Positions 1 to 10,994 of a stretch of 64,000 bases of DNA are shown here, in pieces. This DNA comes from Pseudomonas sp. S35 (GTDB lineage Bacteria; Pseudomonadota; Gammaproteobacteria; Pseudomonadales; Pseudomonadaceae), in the NCBI RefSeq assembly GCF_009866765.1, contig NZ_CP019431.1, positions 682,001 through 746,000 of the forward strand, read 5' to 3'. Under the pieces are notes generated by a model. The model did no database searches. It was not told where the DNA came from and saw nothing but the letters and a program-made list of their open reading frames with translations. Within the stretch, counting starts at the first letter, position 1, and each line of letters starts with the position of its first letter. Made by a program: the position numbers and the translations under genes.

Positions 1-875
1 CGGTCGATGCCGCCGGTGTCTTCGATGTCGTAGCGCATGCTGCCCAGGGCCAGTTGGGATTTTTGCGAGTACACCGAGTTGATGGTGTGCCAGGTGGCCA
101 GGTTCATGTGGTGGCTGGTGGGCATGTAGGCGCCGCTTTTCATGCGGCTGCCGTAGCCGAACAGCGGCATCATGCCTTGCAGGCTGAGCTGTTTGTCGAA
201 GTCGGTACCGCCGATGTGCACGCCGCCGGTGGCGAGGATGTCGTCCTGGCGGTTGTCATTGTGGCGACGGTCCGGCGACAGGCGCACCAGCGAGAAGTCG
301 GACGTACCGCCGCCGATGTCGACGATCAGCACCAACTCTTCCTTGGCGATGGTGGACTCGTAGTCGAAGGCCGCGGCAATCGGTTCGTACTGGAACGAGA
401 TGTCCTTGAAGCCGATCTTGCGCGCCACGTCGACCAGGGTGTTCTCCGCTTCCTGGTCGGCCATCGGGTCGTCGTCGACGAAAAACACCGGGCGACCCAG
501 CACCACTTCTTCGAACTCGCGGCCGGCGGTGGTTTCGGCGCGGCTCTTGAGTTGGCCGATAAACAGCGCCAGCAGGTCGGTGAACGGCATGGCCGTGCCC
601 AGTACGCTGGTGTCGTGCTTGATCAGCTTGGAACCCAGCAGGCTCTTGAGCGAGCGCATCAAGCGGCCTTCGTAGTTCTCAAGGTATTCGTGCAGGGCCA
701 GGCGGCCGTACACCGGGCGGCGCTCCTCGAAGTTGAAGAACACCACCGACGGCAGGGTGATCTTGTCGTCCTCCAGCGCGATAAGCGTCTCCTCGCCGGG
801 GCGGATCCAGCCGACGGTGGAGTTGGACGTGCCGAAGTCGATGCCGCAGGCACGGGCTGGGGATGGGTTTTTCAT
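1..875 (-). CDS. Hsp70-family protein, YegD-like (C-terminus beyond window)
   Basis: The gene reads leftwards from the ATG at 873-875 and runs off the window, leaving about 291 codons. The N-terminus is an Hsp70/actin-like ATPase domain: phosphate-1 loop GIDFGTSNSTVG near residue 12 and phosphate-2 loop VDIGGGTSDFSL near residue 196. It lacks the usual DnaK linker spacing and resembles the shorter YegD-type Hsp70 relatives (about 420-450 aa), probably cytosolic chaperone-like ATPases of poorly known substrate. It is divergent from the J-domain gene cbpA 238 bp away. A functional pairing of this Hsp70 with CbpA is an inference from position only. Confidence 0.85.
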   Translation of the reverse strand, partial: MKNPSPARACGIDFGTSNSTVGWIRPGEETLIALEDDKITLPSVVFFNFEERRPVYGRLALHEYLENYEGRLMRSLKSLLGSKLIKHDTSVLGTAMPFTDLLALFIGQLKSRAETTAGREFEEVVLGRPVFFVDDDPMADQEAENTLVDVARKIGFKDISFQYEPIAAAFDYESTIAKEELVLIVDIGGGTSDFSLVRLSPDRRHNDNRQDDILATGGVHIGGTDFDKQLSLQGMMPLFGYGSRMKSGAYMPTSHHMNLATWHTINSVYSQKSQLALGSMRYDIEDTGGID

Positions 876-960
876 GTCTATCGGGTTCCGGTCGAAAAAC
901 GGCCGCGCAGTGTATGCCAGTCGAGCGCGGATGCGTAGGCCGACCATCCGTTAAATCGTG

Positions 961-988
961 CTTGAAAGTGGGCAATTTGCCCCCACAT
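961..988 (+). promoter_or_regulatory. sigma32 (RpoH) heat-shock promoter candidate for cbpA
   Basis: CTTGAAA at 961-967 matches the RpoH -35 element exactly. After a 13-bp spacer, CCCCACAT at 981-988 fits the -10 consensus CCCCATNT with one extra base. It points at cbpA, whose start is about 125 bp downstream. A co-chaperone is an expected RpoH target. Confidence 0.6.
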
Positions 989-1113
989 CTGGTGCATACG
1001 GCCAGTGCCGATAATACTCCGACGCACCCCCAGGCCACATCACTCAACAGGTGCAAAGCAGCGCACGTTGTGCCCCGGGCTGTGCGATCTCGATTAAGGA
1101 TGGTGAACCGCCG

Positions 1114-2052
1114 ATGGATTTCAAAGATTACTACAAGATATTGGGTGTCGAGCCGAGCGCCGATGACAAGGAAATCAAGGCCGCCTATCGCAAGCTCGCG
1201 CGCAAATATCACCCGGATGTCAGCAAGGAAAAAGACGCCGAGTCCAAGTTCAAGGACGCGTCCGAAGCCTACGAAGCGCTTAAAAGCGCCGACAAACGCG
1301 CCGAATACGACGAACTGCGCAAATACGGCCAGCATGGCCAGCCGTTCCAGGGGCCACCGGGCTGGCAGAGCCGTGGCGGCTTTGGCGGCGGCCAGGACCA
1401 AGGGGATTTTTCGGACTTCTTCAGCTCGATTTTCGGTTCGCGCGGCGATGGGTTCGGTGGCGGCCAGCGCCGGCCTACCGGGCGTAAAGGCCAGGATGTG
1501 GAGATGCAGCTGTCGGTGTTTTTGGAGGAGACGCTGTCCACCGAGTCCAAGCAGGTTACCTTCCAGGTGCCGCAATACGACGCGTCGGGCCGGCATGTCA
1601 GCAACACCACCAAGAGCCTGAACGTGAAGATCCCCGCCGGTGTGGCCGACGGTGAGCGCATCCGCCTCAAAGGCCAGGGCGCGCCGGGGATTGGCGGTGG
1701 GGCCAATGGCGACCTGTACCTGATCATCAAGTTTGCGCCGCACCCCAAGTTTGAAGTGGAAGGCGAGAACCTGGTGATCACCTTGCCCCTGGCGCCATGG
1801 GAATTGGCCCTGGGTGCGGAAGTGGCGGTGCCGACCCTCACCGGCAAGATCAACCTCAAGGTGCCGGCCGGCAGCCAGAACGGTCAGCGCATGCGCGCCA
1901 AGGGTCATGGCTTGCTGAACAAGGCCGGGGAGCGTGGCTTCCTGTACGTGCAGCTCAAGGCCGTAATGCCCAAGCAGGCTGACGACGAGACCATCGCGTT
2001 GTGGCAGGAACTGGCGAAAAAGGCCAACTTCAACCCACGCGAGAATTTCTAA
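1114..2052 (+). CDS. cbpA: curved DNA-binding co-chaperone CbpA (DnaJ-like)
   Basis: This is a 312-aa DnaJ-type co-chaperone. The J domain occupies roughly residues 4-70 and has the DnaK-stimulating HPD tripeptide in [12 protein letters not shown] Gly/Phe-rich linker (about 75-130) follows, then the C-terminal substrate-binding domains. The zinc-finger repeats of true DnaJ are absent, which is the CbpA architecture. The ATG at 1114 was chosen because [11 protein letters not shown] is the conserved start; the frame is open 21 codons further upstream without homology. A cbpM modulator gene normally follows cbpA in E. coli, but here the next gene is ureC on the other strand. A sigma32-type promoter lies upstream. 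Confidence 0.93.
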   Translation: MDFKDYYKILGVEPSADDKEIKAAYRKLARKYHPDVSKEKDAESKFKDASEAYEALKSADKRAEYDELRKYGQHGQPFQGPPGWQSRGGFGGGQDQGDFSDFFSSIFGSRGDGFGGGQRRPTGRKGQDVEMQLSVFLEETLSTESKQVTFQVPQYDASGRHVSNTTKSLNVKIPAGVADGERIRLKGQGAPGIGGGANGDLYLIIKFAPHPKFEVEGENLVITLPLAPWELALGAEVAVPTLTGKINLKVPAGSQNGQRMRAKGHGLLNKAGERGFLYVQLKAVMPKQADDETIALWQELAKKANFNPRENF

Positions 2053-2063
2053 GCCGCTTTACG

Positions 2064-2089
2064 GTAGGAGCGAGCGTGCTCGCTCCTAC
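2064..2089. terminator. perfect 12-bp inverted repeat between cbpA and ureC
   Basis: GTAGGAGCGAGC and its exact reverse complement are separated by only GT, lying between two convergent stop codons (2052 and 2102). It has no T-run, so it may be a REP-like palindrome acting as a bidirectional transcript end. A related sequence occurs at 24992-25054. Confidence 0.6.
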
Positions 2090-2101
2090 GCAATGCCAGT
2101 G

Positions 2102-3802
2102 TCAGAACAGGAAATACCGCTGCGCCATTGGCAACACTTCAGCCGGTTCACACCACAGCAACACCCCATCGGCCTTGACCTGATAGGTCTGCGGGTCCAC
2201 CTCGATATCCGGCAGGTAGTCGTTGTGGATCAGGTCGGTTTTCTGCACCTCGCGACAGCCCTTCACCACCGCAATCTGCTTTTTCAACCCCAAGGCTTCC
2301 GGCAACCCGGCCTCCAGTGCTGCCTGGCTGATAAACGTCAGGCTGGTGGCGTGCAGCGAGCTGCCGAAACTGGCGAACATCGGGCGGTAGTGCACCGGCT
2401 GCGGCGTCGGGATCGAGGCGTTGGCGTCGCCCATCAGGCTGGAGGCAATCGCGCCGCCCTTGAGGATCAGGGTCGGCTTGATGCCGAAAAACGCCGGCCG
2501 CCACAGCACCAGGTCGGCCCATTTGCCCACTTCGATGGAGCCGACGATATGGCTGATGCCGTGGGTGATCGCCGGGTTGATGGTGTACTTGGCGATGTAG
2601 CGTTTGGCGCGGAAATTGTCGTTGCCCGGGCCGTCACCCGGCAGGGCGCCGCGCTGTTTCTTCATCTTGTCGGCAGTTTGCCAGGTACGCGTGATCACTT
2701 CGCCGACGCGGCCCATTGCCTGGCTGTCGGAGCTGATCATCGAGAACGCGCCAAGGTCGTGCAGGATGTCTTCGGCGGCAATGGTCTCGCGGCGAATGCG
2801 GCTTTCGGCGAAGGCCACGTCCTCGGCGATGCTCGGGTCCAGGTGATGGCAGACCATCAACATGTCCAAGTGCTCATCGATGGTGTTGCGCGTGAACGGT
2901 CGCGTCGGGTTGGTGGAGCTGGGCAGCACGTTCGCAAAGCCGCAGGCCTTGATGATGTCCGGCGCATGCCCGCCACCGGCACCTTCGGTGTGGTAGGTGT
3001 GGATGGTGCGGCCCTTGAGGGCGGCGAGGGTGGTTTCGACGAAGCCAGACTCGTTGAGGGTGTCGCTGTGGATCGCCACCTGCACGTCATATTGGTCGGC
3101 GACGCTCAGGCAGTTGTCGATGCTGGCGGGCGTGGTGCCCCAGTCTTCGTGCAGTTTCAAACCGATGGCGCCGGCCTTGACCTGCTCGATCAACGGCTCG
3201 GGCAAACTGGCGTTGCCCTTGCCGGTGAAACCGATGTTCATCGGGAACGAATCCGAAGCCTGGAGCATGCGCGCCAGGTGCCACGGGCCGGAGGTGCAGG
3301 TGGTGGCGTTGGTGCCGGTGGCCGGGCCGGTGCCGCCGCCGATCATCGTGGTGACGCCGCTGGTCAGCGCTTCTTCGATCTGCTGCGGGCAAATGAAATG
3401 CACGTGGCTGTCGATGCCGCCGGCGGTGAGGATCATGCCTTCACCGGCGATCACCTCGGTGCTGGCGCCGATGGCCATGGTCACGCCGGGTTGGATATCC
3501 GGGTTGCCGGCTTTGCCGATGGCATGGATGCGCCCATTCTTGAGGCCGACGTCGGCCTTGACGATGCCCCAGTGGTCGATGATCAGCGCGTTGGTGATCA
3601 AGGTGTCGACCACTTCATGGGCGAGCAACTGGCTCTGGCCCTGGCCGTCGCGGATCACCTTGCCGCCGCCGAACTTGACCTCTTCGCCGTAGACGGTGAA
3701 GTCCTGTTCGACTTCGACGAACAGCTCGGTGTCGGCCAGGCGGACCTTGTCACCGACGGTGGGGCCGTACATGTCGGCGTAGGCTTGGCGGCTGATTTTC
3801 AT
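2102..3802 (-). CDS. ureC: urease subunit alpha (catalytic)
   Basis: This 566-aa protein is the Ni-containing subunit that hydrolyses urea to ammonia and carbamate in the cytosol. Active-site elements are all visible: DSHVHF (Ni-binding histidines), the carbamylated lysine in GLKLHEDWG, Ni ligands in [10 protein letters not shown] and [17 protein letters not shown] segments, the flap region MVCHHLD and the aspartate in SSDSQAMGR. The start [20 protein letters not shown] is the family start; the open frame extends 44 codons further without homology. It is the last gene of the ure operon, 82 bp after ureB, and that gap carries a REP-like repeat. The accessory genes ureE, ureF and ureG needed for Ni insertion are not in the window. 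Confidence 0.98.
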   Translation of the reverse strand: MKISRQAYADMYGPTVGDKVRLADTELFVEVEQDFTVYGEEVKFGGGKVIRDGQGQSQLLAHEVVDTLITNALIIDHWGIVKADVGLKNGRIHAIGKAGNPDIQPGVTMAIGASTEVIAGEGMILTAGGIDSHVHFICPQQIEEALTSGVTTMIGGGTGPATGTNATTCTSGPWHLARMLQASDSFPMNIGFTGKGNASLPEPLIEQVKAGAIGLKLHEDWGTTPASIDNCLSVADQYDVQVAIHSDTLNESGFVETTLAALKGRTIHTYHTEGAGGGHAPDIIKACGFANVLPSSTNPTRPFTRNTIDEHLDMLMVCHHLDPSIAEDVAFAESRIRRETIAAEDILHDLGAFSMISSDSQAMGRVGEVITRTWQTADKMKKQRGALPGDGPGNDNFRAKRYIAKYTINPAITHGISHIVGSIEVGKWADLVLWRPAFFGIKPTLILKGGAIASSLMGDANASIPTPQPVHYRPMFASFGSSLHATSLTFISQAALEAGLPEALGLKKQIAVVKGCREVQKTDLIHNDYLPDIEVDPQTYQVKADGVLLWCEPAEVLPMAQRYFLF

Positions 3803-3842
3803 GTGTGTGCCCTGAAGTATTTGTGTTGAATGTGAAATCGCT

Positions 3843-3878
3843 ATCGGGGGCGGTGCGACGATTCGACTTGCCCCCGAT
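3843..3878. repeat. long-loop REP-like inverted repeat
   Basis: Arms ATCGGGGGC and GCCCCCGAT flank an 18-bp loop that itself contains TGCGACGATTCGAC. It sits between ureB and ureC inside the operon. The same loop recurs at 58821-58841, so this is a dispersed element rather than a local regulator. Confidence 0.7.
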
Positions 3879-3884
3879 GAGGCC

Positions 3885-5238
<1,354 letters not shown>

Positions 5239-5247
5239 GGCCGGGCC

Positions 5248-5550
<303 letters not shown>

Positions 5551-5597
5551 GGTTCAAGGTCCTTCAAACAACATTCATAAAAACACCGCAGATCCCC

Positions 5598-5683
5598 TGT
5601 GGGAGGGGGCATGCCCCGATGGGGAATGTCAGGCAATACATCTGTCACTGACCCACCGCTATCGGGAGCAAGCCCCCCCACAT
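5598..5683. repeat. REPIN (two inverted REP copies) between ureD and ureA
   Basis: A REP copy beginning TGTGGGAGGGGGCATGCCCC at 5599 faces an inverted copy ending near 5683 (GCAAGCCCCCCCACA), with about 45 bp between. The same architecture with a near-identical core is at 10886-10978. It interrupts the ure operon without breaking a gene. Confidence 0.8.
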
Positions 5684-5691
5684 GTTGATCT

Positions 5692-6531
5692 TCATGTGCT
5701 CCAGATTCGTGGTGCGACCGCCTCTCGCCCAAACAGAGCGGGACGTAACAATTTCCATACATCAATCAACCATCCCCGCGCCAGCAGCGCTTCGCTGGCC
5801 AGGCAGCGCGCCACCAGCAAGCCGGGCAATTGGGTCAGGTCGCCGCGCACGGCATTCGGCAGCGAGCGGCAGAGTTCAAGCAGTTCAGGGCTTACTTCGC
5901 CCGTCACCAACAACGTGGCAAACACCGGTTGCCCGTCCAGGCCAATGGGCGAGTCGAGCAAACCGTCGGCGCCGACAATGCGCTGGCGTTCGTGCCAGAG
6001 CAACTGGCCGTCGCGGCGGATGTCCAGGTGCGATTGAAAGTGCCCAAGGTCGAAACGCTCGCCACTGGCCGGGCGACCCAAGGCGACCACGTCCCAGTAG
6101 AACAGCCGCGCATCGCCGTGCAGGTCGATGCGCGTGGTGAGCTCGGCCTGGGCGGCGCTGAAGACGATGGTTTCCTGGGGCAGCCATTCCAGGGTGGCGC
6201 CGGCCTCGACCGTCAGTTCGAGTCGCTGGAAGGCCGGGCCGCTGGCGCGGTACCACTTGGCTGCGCCGGGGCTGGTCAATTGTGCCCACGCGCCCTCGGC
6301 GACATGGGCACTGATGTCCAGGCGATCGCCGCCGGCAATCCCGCCGGGCGGGTGCACGATGATGTGCTGGCACACCTCGGGGCCTTCGGCATACAGGTGC
6401 TTTTGCACGCGCAACGGGCCGAGGTGGCGGCGCATCACCGGGCGTGTGGTGTCGCCGAAACGCGCATAGCCAAGTTCCAGCTCGGCGTGCCAGCTGGGGG
6501 TGAACAGGGCAGGGGAAACGGGCAGGTTCAT
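5692..6531 (-). CDS. ureD: urease accessory protein UreD
   Basis: This 279-aa protein is the UreD (UreH) scaffold that binds apo-urease and recruits UreF/UreG for nickel insertion. Recognisable blocks are [25 protein letters not shown] and [11 protein letters not shown]. It lies 31 bp after urtE, so importer and enzyme genes are probably cotranscribed. Its partners UreE, UreF and UreG are not present in the window. Confidence 0.95.
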   Translation of the reverse strand: MNLPVSPALFTPSWHAELELGYARFGDTTRPVMRRHLGPLRVQKHLYAEGPEVCQHIIVHPPGGIAGGDRLDISAHVAEGAWAQLTSPGAAKWYRASGPAFQRLELTVEAGATLEWLPQETIVFSAAQAELTTRIDLHGDARLFYWDVVALGRPASGERFDLGHFQSHLDIRRDGQLLWHERQRIVGADGLLDSPIGLDGQPVFATLLVTGEVSPELLELCRSLPNAVRGDLTQLPGLLVARCLASEALLARGWLIDVWKLLRPALFGREAVAPRIWST

Positions 6532-6562
6532 GGTTTAGTGCTTATCGTTAGGACGCTACAGG

Positions 6563-7261
6563 TTAGATGGTTACGAGGCCGCGTACACCCTCGCTTTCCA
6601 TATTTTCGCCACGGCCTTGCTGCACGATTTCACCACGGGACATCACCAGGTACTGGTCGGCCAGTTCGGCGGCGAAGTCGTAGAACTGCTCCACCAACAG
6701 AATCGCCATATCGCCCTGCGCGGCGAGCTTTTTGATCACGGCGCCGATCTCCTTGATCACCGAAGGTTGGATGCCTTCGGTGGGCTCATCGAGGATCAAC
6801 AGGCGCGGGCGGCTGGCCAGGGCGCGGCCGATGGCCAACTGTTGCTGCTGGCCGCCGGACAAGTCGCCGCCGCGCCGATGCTTCATCTGCAGCAACACCG
6901 GGAACAGTTCGTAGATAAACGCCGGCACTTCCTTGGCCTCGGAGCCTGGGAAGCGCGAAAGGCCCATCAACAGGTTTTCTTCCACCGTCAGCCGCCCGAA
7001 AATCTCCCGGCCCTGGGGCACATAGGCGATACCGGCGTGCACGCGCTGGTGCGGTTTGAACCCGGTGATGGCCTTGCCTTCCCAGTTCACCGCCCCTTCC
7101 TTGGCCGGCAGCAAGCCCATCAGGCACTTGAGCAGGGTGGTCTTGCCCACGCCGTTACGGCCGAGCAGGCAGGTGACTTCGCCGATCTTCACGTCAAACG
7201 AGAGCCCGCGCAGGATGTGGCTACCGCCGTAATACTGGTGCAGCTTGTCGACTTGCAGCAT
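6563..7261 (-). CDS. urtE: urea ABC transporter ATP-binding protein UrtE
   Basis: This 232-aa ATPase of the LivF type energises urea import. Walker A is GRNGVGKTT, the signature is LSGGQQQQ and Walker B is LLILDEPTEG. The ATG at 7261 (MLQVDKLHQYYGG) was chosen because a GAGGAG ribosome site precedes it and homology begins there; the open frame continues 33 codons into repeat DNA. A 196-bp gap carrying a large inverted repeat separates it from urtD. Confidence 0.95.
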   Translation of the reverse strand: MLQVDKLHQYYGGSHILRGLSFDVKIGEVTCLLGRNGVGKTTLLKCLMGLLPAKEGAVNWEGKAITGFKPHQRVHAGIAYVPQGREIFGRLTVEENLLMGLSRFPGSEAKEVPAFIYELFPVLLQMKHRRGGDLSGGQQQQLAIGRALASRPRLLILDEPTEGIQPSVIKEIGAVIKKLAAQGDMAILLVEQFYDFAAELADQYLVMSRGEIVQQGRGENMESEGVRGLVTI

Positions 7262-7308
7262 GTTCACACTCTCCTCAAATCCTGCAGGTGCCTGGCTCTT
7301 ATCTTGTA

Positions 7309-7435
7309 GTGAGCGGGCTTGCCCCGCGCTGGGTCGCGAAGCGGCCCCTTTCCCTTTCACCGCGTTCTGTCAGGTAAAACTCATTGCCTGGTTTTGGGGC
7401 CGCTTCGTGACCCAGCGCGGGGCAAGCCCGCTCAC
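7309..7435. repeat. 127-bp terminal-inverted-repeat element (MITE-like)
   Basis: Two roughly 40-bp arms, GTGAGCGGGCTTGCCCCGCG at one end and its complement at the other, enclose about 45 bp of unrelated sequence. The arms contain TGGGTCGCGAAGCGGCCCC and are nearly perfectly complementary. Related elements with different cores are at 29859-29992 and 42289-42379, and a minimal version at 58953-58983. It sits between urtD and urtE. Confidence 0.8.
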
Positions 7436-7457
7436 CACAAAGCCCCTCCACACATAT

Positions 7458-8279
7458 TCAGCGACCGAGATAAACCTCGATCACCCGCTCGTTTTCCTGC
7501 ACTTGTTCCAGCGACCCTTCGGCCAACACACTGCCCTGGTGCAATACGGTCACGTGGTCGGCAATCGAGCCGACAAAGCCCATGTCGTGCTCCACCACCA
7601 TCAGCGAATGCTTGCCCGCCAGGCGTTTGAACAGTTCGGCGGTGAATTCGGTTTCGGCATCGGTCATGCCTGCCACCGGTTCGTCCAGCAGCAACAGTTG
7701 CGGGTCTTGCATCAGCAGCATGCCAATTTCCAGGAACTGCTTCTGGCCGTGGGACAGCAACCCGGCGGGACGATGCACCGAGGCGGTGAGGCGGATGGTG
7801 TCGAGCACTTCATCAATCCGGTCTTTCTGCTCGCCGCTCAGGCGTGCACGCAGGCTGGCCCACACCGACTTGTCGGTTTTTTGCGCCAGCTCCAGGTTTT
7901 CGAACACGCTGAGGGCTTCGAACACCGTGGGCTTCTGGAACTTGCGCCCGATGCCGGCCTGGGCGATCTGCACTTCGCTCAGGCTGGTCAGGTCCAGGGT
8001 TTCGCCGAACCAGGCGTTGCCGTGGCTGGGCCGGGTCTTGCCGGTGATCACGTCCATCAGCGTGGTCTTGCCCGCGCCGTTGGGGCCGATGATGCAGCGC
8101 AGTTCACCGACGCCGATGTAGAGGTTGAGGTTGTTGAGCGCCTTGAAGCCATCAAAGCTGACGCTGATGTCTTCCAGGGTCAGGATGGTGCCGTGGCGAG
8201 TATTCAGGCCCTTGCCCGCCGCCTGGCCAATGCCGATGGCATCGCGGCCGCTGCCTGCGTCGAAAATAGGTTCAAGCAT
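7458..8279 (-). CDS. urtD: urea ABC transporter ATP-binding protein UrtD
   Basis: This 273-aa ATPase of the LivG type has Walker A GPNGAGKTT, signature LSHGQKQ and Walker B LLLLDEPVAG, plus the long insert typical of branched-chain-type ATPases. I chose the ATG at 8279 (MLEPIFDAG), which follows GAGGA by five bases. An ATG four codons upstream overlapping the urtC stop is possible. Its partner is UrtE at the inner face of the UrtBC channel. Confidence 0.94.
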   Translation of the reverse strand: MLEPIFDAGSGRDAIGIGQAAGKGLNTRHGTILTLEDISVSFDGFKALNNLNLYIGVGELRCIIGPNGAGKTTLMDVITGKTRPSHGNAWFGETLDLTSLSEVQIAQAGIGRKFQKPTVFEALSVFENLELAQKTDKSVWASLRARLSGEQKDRIDEVLDTIRLTASVHRPAGLLSHGQKQFLEIGMLLMQDPQLLLLDEPVAGMTDAETEFTAELFKRLAGKHSLMVVEHDMGFVGSIADHVTVLHQGSVLAEGSLEQVQENERVIEVYLGR

Positions 8280-8287
8280 GACGTTCC

Positions 8288-9355
8288 TCATTTCTTCAGC
8301 AGGCCGATAACGCCCTTGGGCAAATACAAGGTGACGATGATGAACAGCGCCCCGAGGAAGAACAGCCAGTATTCCGGGAAGGCCACGGTGAACCAGCTCT
8401 TCATGCCATTGACCACGCCCGCGCCCAGCAACGGGCCGATCAGTGTGCCGCGCCCGCCCAGGGCCACCCACACGGCGGCTTCGATGGAGTTGGTCGGCGA
8501 CATTTCGCTGGGGTTGATGATGCCCACCTGCGGCACGTACAAGGCGCCGGCCAGACCGCACAGCACTGCGCTCAGCACCCACACGAACAGCTTGAAACCG
8601 CGCGGGTCGTAGCCGCAGAACATCAGGCGGTTCTCGGCGTCACGCAGGGCGGTCAGCACCCGGCCGAACTTGCTCTGCGCCAGGCGCCAGCCGATGTACA
8701 GGCTGGCGACCAACAACAGCACCGTGGCCAGGAACAACACCGCCCGCGTGCCCGGTTCGGTAATGCCAAAACCCAGGATGCTGCGGAAATTGGTAAAGCC
8801 GTTATTGCCGCCAAACCCGGTCTCGTTGCGAAAGAACAGCAGCATCCCGGCGAAGGTCAGGGCCTGGGTCATGATCGAGAAATACACGCCCTTGATCCGC
8901 GAACGGAAGGCGAAGAAACCGAACACCAACGCCAGCAGCCCCGGCGCCAGCACCACCAGGCACAGCGCCCAGAGGAAGTGATCGGTGCCGGCCCAATACC
9001 ACGGCAGTTCGGTCCACGACAAAAAGGTCATGAACGCCGGCAATTCACTGCCGGACGCCTGGCGCATCAGGTACATGCCCATCGCATAACCGCCGAGGGC
9101 GAAGAACAAACCGTGGCCGAGGGACAACATCCCGGCGTAGCCCCACACCAGGTCCAGGGCCAGGGCGACGATGGCGTAGCAGAGGATCTTGCCCACCAAC
9201 GTGAGGGTGTAGGCCGACACATGCAGCGGGTTTTCCGGCGAGAGCAGAGAGCACAACGGCAAGGCCAGCAGCAGGATCAGGATGATCACGCCGACGGCAA
9301 TCGTCGCCTTGGGGCCGGCCTTTTGCGCGGCCGTCAGCATCAATGGTTGGTTCAT
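8288..9355 (-). CDS. urtC: urea ABC transporter permease UrtC
   Basis: This 355-aa inner-membrane permease of the LivM type has about ten hydrophobic segments, the first at residues 19-42. The conserved core DLVWGYAGMLSLGHGLFFALGGY and the late EAAVWVALGGRGTLIGPLLGA block identify the family. Its ATG overlaps the urtB stop by one base, indicating coupled translation. Confidence 0.95.
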   Translation of the reverse strand: MNQPLMLTAAQKAGPKATIAVGVIILILLLALPLCSLLSPENPLHVSAYTLTLVGKILCYAIVALALDLVWGYAGMLSLGHGLFFALGGYAMGMYLMRQASGSELPAFMTFLSWTELPWYWAGTDHFLWALCLVVLAPGLLALVFGFFAFRSRIKGVYFSIMTQALTFAGMLLFFRNETGFGGNNGFTNFRSILGFGITEPGTRAVLFLATVLLLVASLYIGWRLAQSKFGRVLTALRDAENRLMFCGYDPRGFKLFVWVLSAVLCGLAGALYVPQVGIINPSEMSPTNSIEAAVWVALGGRGTLIGPLLGAGVVNGMKSWFTVAFPEYWLFFLGALFIIVTLYLPKGVIGLLKK

Positions 9356-10857
9356 CAGTCGATCACCCGTCCTTTCAGTGCGAAGAGTCCCTGCGGGCGT
9401 TTCTGGATAAACAGAATGATCAGCGCGAGGATCAGGATCTTGCCGAGCACGGCGCCGATCTGCGGTTCCAGAATCTTGTTGGCGATGCCCAGGCCAAAGG
9501 CCGCCGTGACGCTACCGGCCAACTGGCCGACGCCGCCCAACACCACCACCAGGAACGAATCGATGATGTAGCTCTGGCCCAGGTCCGGGCCGACGTTGCC
9601 GATCTGGCTCAGCGCCACGCCGCCCAGGCCGGCGATGCCGGAGCCGAGGCCGAAGGCGAGCATGTCCACGCGCCCGGTGGGCACGCCGCAGCAGGCGGCC
9701 ATGTTGCGGTTCTGGGTGACGGCACGCACGTTGAGGCCCAGGCGTGTCTTGTTCAACAGCAGCCAGGTGAGCACCACCACGAACAAGGCGAAGGCGATGA
9801 TGACGATGCGGTTGTACGGCAGCACCAGGTTGGGCAGCACCTGGATACCGCCGGACAACCATTCGGGGTTGGCCACTTCGACGTTCTGCGCGCCGAACAC
9901 CAGGCGCACGAGCTGGATCAGCATCAGGCTGATGCCCCAAGTGGCGAGCAGGGTTTCCAGGGGGCGGCCGTAGAGGTGGCGAATCACCGTGCGTTCCAGG
10001 GCCATGCCGATGGCGGCGGTGACAAAGAACGCCACCGGCAGCGCGACCAGCGGATAGAACTCGATGGCCTGCGGCACGTAGCGCTGCATCATCAGTTGCA
10101 CCATGTAGGTCGAGTAGGCGCCGAGCATCAGCATCTCGCCGTGGGCCATGTTGATCACGCCGAGCAGGCCGAAGGTAATCGCCAGGCCCAGCGCGGCCAG
10201 CAGTAGGATCGAACCCAGGGACATGCCACTGAAGGCCTGGCCGAGGATCTCGCCAAACATCAGTTTGCGTTTGACCTGGGCCAGGCTGGTTTCTGCGGCG
10301 GTGTGTACGCCAGCATCGGTTTCGACGCCGGGGGCCAGCAACGCTTCAAGGCGGGTGCGGGCCAGCGGGTCGCCGGTGCTGCCGAGCAAGCGCACGGCGG
10401 CCAGGCGCACCACGGGGTCGGGGTCGACCAATTGCAGGTTGGCCAGCGCCAGGCTCAGGGCGGTGTGCACGCCTTCATCGGTCTCGGCGGCGACCTGCTG
10501 GTCGAGGAATTTGAGCTGCGCAGGTTGCGCGCTTTTTTGCAGGGTCAGCGCTGCGGCCAGACGCACCTTGGGGTCGGCGGCGAGCAGTTGCTGGCTGGCT
10601 TGCACGTTGTCGATTAAACCGCGCAGGCGGTTGTTCAGGCGCACGGTCTTGGTTTGGCCGTTGACCGTGAGTTGGCCTTGTTGCAGCGCGTCTACCAGTT
10701 CGATGCGTGCCGGGTCAGGCGTTGCGGCCCAGTCCTGGAGGAGCTTGGCTTGCTGTGTCGGGTTGGCGGCGAGGAAGTCTTCGGCGTCGCTGGCGTGTGC
10801 GGCCAGGGGCAGCAACAGCAGCAGCGTCAGGAAGTAGCGTGTGAGGGCAGTGGGCAT
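9355..10857 (-). CDS. urtB: urea ABC transporter permease UrtB
   Basis: This 500-aa protein is a LivH-type permease with the long periplasmic N-terminal extension typical of UrtB. Residues 1-22 are a signal peptide (ALTRYFLTLLLLLPLAAHA), about 25-200 are a helical, HEAT-like region, and the membrane part begins near 215 with FSGMSLGSILLLAALGLAITFG. The core VINMAHGEMLMLGAYSTY is the family signature. The ATG at 10857 has AGGAC upstream; an in-frame TTG two codons earlier is the alternative. Confidence 0.94.
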   Translation of the reverse strand: MPTALTRYFLTLLLLLPLAAHASDAEDFLAANPTQQAKLLQDWAATPDPARIELVDALQQGQLTVNGQTKTVRLNNRLRGLIDNVQASQQLLAADPKVRLAAALTLQKSAQPAQLKFLDQQVAAETDEGVHTALSLALANLQLVDPDPVVRLAAVRLLGSTGDPLARTRLEALLAPGVETDAGVHTAAETSLAQVKRKLMFGEILGQAFSGMSLGSILLLAALGLAITFGLLGVINMAHGEMLMLGAYSTYMVQLMMQRYVPQAIEFYPLVALPVAFFVTAAIGMALERTVIRHLYGRPLETLLATWGISLMLIQLVRLVFGAQNVEVANPEWLSGGIQVLPNLVLPYNRIVIIAFALFVVVLTWLLLNKTRLGLNVRAVTQNRNMAACCGVPTGRVDMLAFGLGSGIAGLGGVALSQIGNVGPDLGQSYIIDSFLVVVLGGVGQLAGSVTAAFGLGIANKILEPQIGAVLGKILILALIILFIQKRPQGLFALKGRVID

Positions 10858-10885
10858 AAACAAATGTCCTGATCATGCGTGGACA

Positions 10886-10978
10886 GTGTGGGAGGGGGCT
10901 TGCCCCCGATAGCAGAGTGTCAGGTGATACTTCTGTCACTGACTCACCGCCATTGGGGGCAAGCCCCCTCCCACATTT
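10886..10978. repeat. REPIN between urtA and urtB
   Basis: Two inverted REP copies (GTGTGGGAGGGGGCTTGCCC at 10886 and its complement ending at 10978) flank a core that reads GTGTCAGGTGATACTTCTGT. The core is nearly the same as in the REPIN at 5598-5683, so both come from one family. It may partially uncouple urtA (needed in excess as binding protein) from urtB. Confidence 0.85.
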
Positions 10979-10994
10979 GACTGGTGGTGGGGCT

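Noticed and set aside
2093..3829. Open frame of 578 codons on the plus strand opposite ureC
   Set aside because: It is the antisense of a certain urease gene; composition (Val/Gly/His/Asp/Gln-rich) is what high-GC codon bias produces on the complementary strand.
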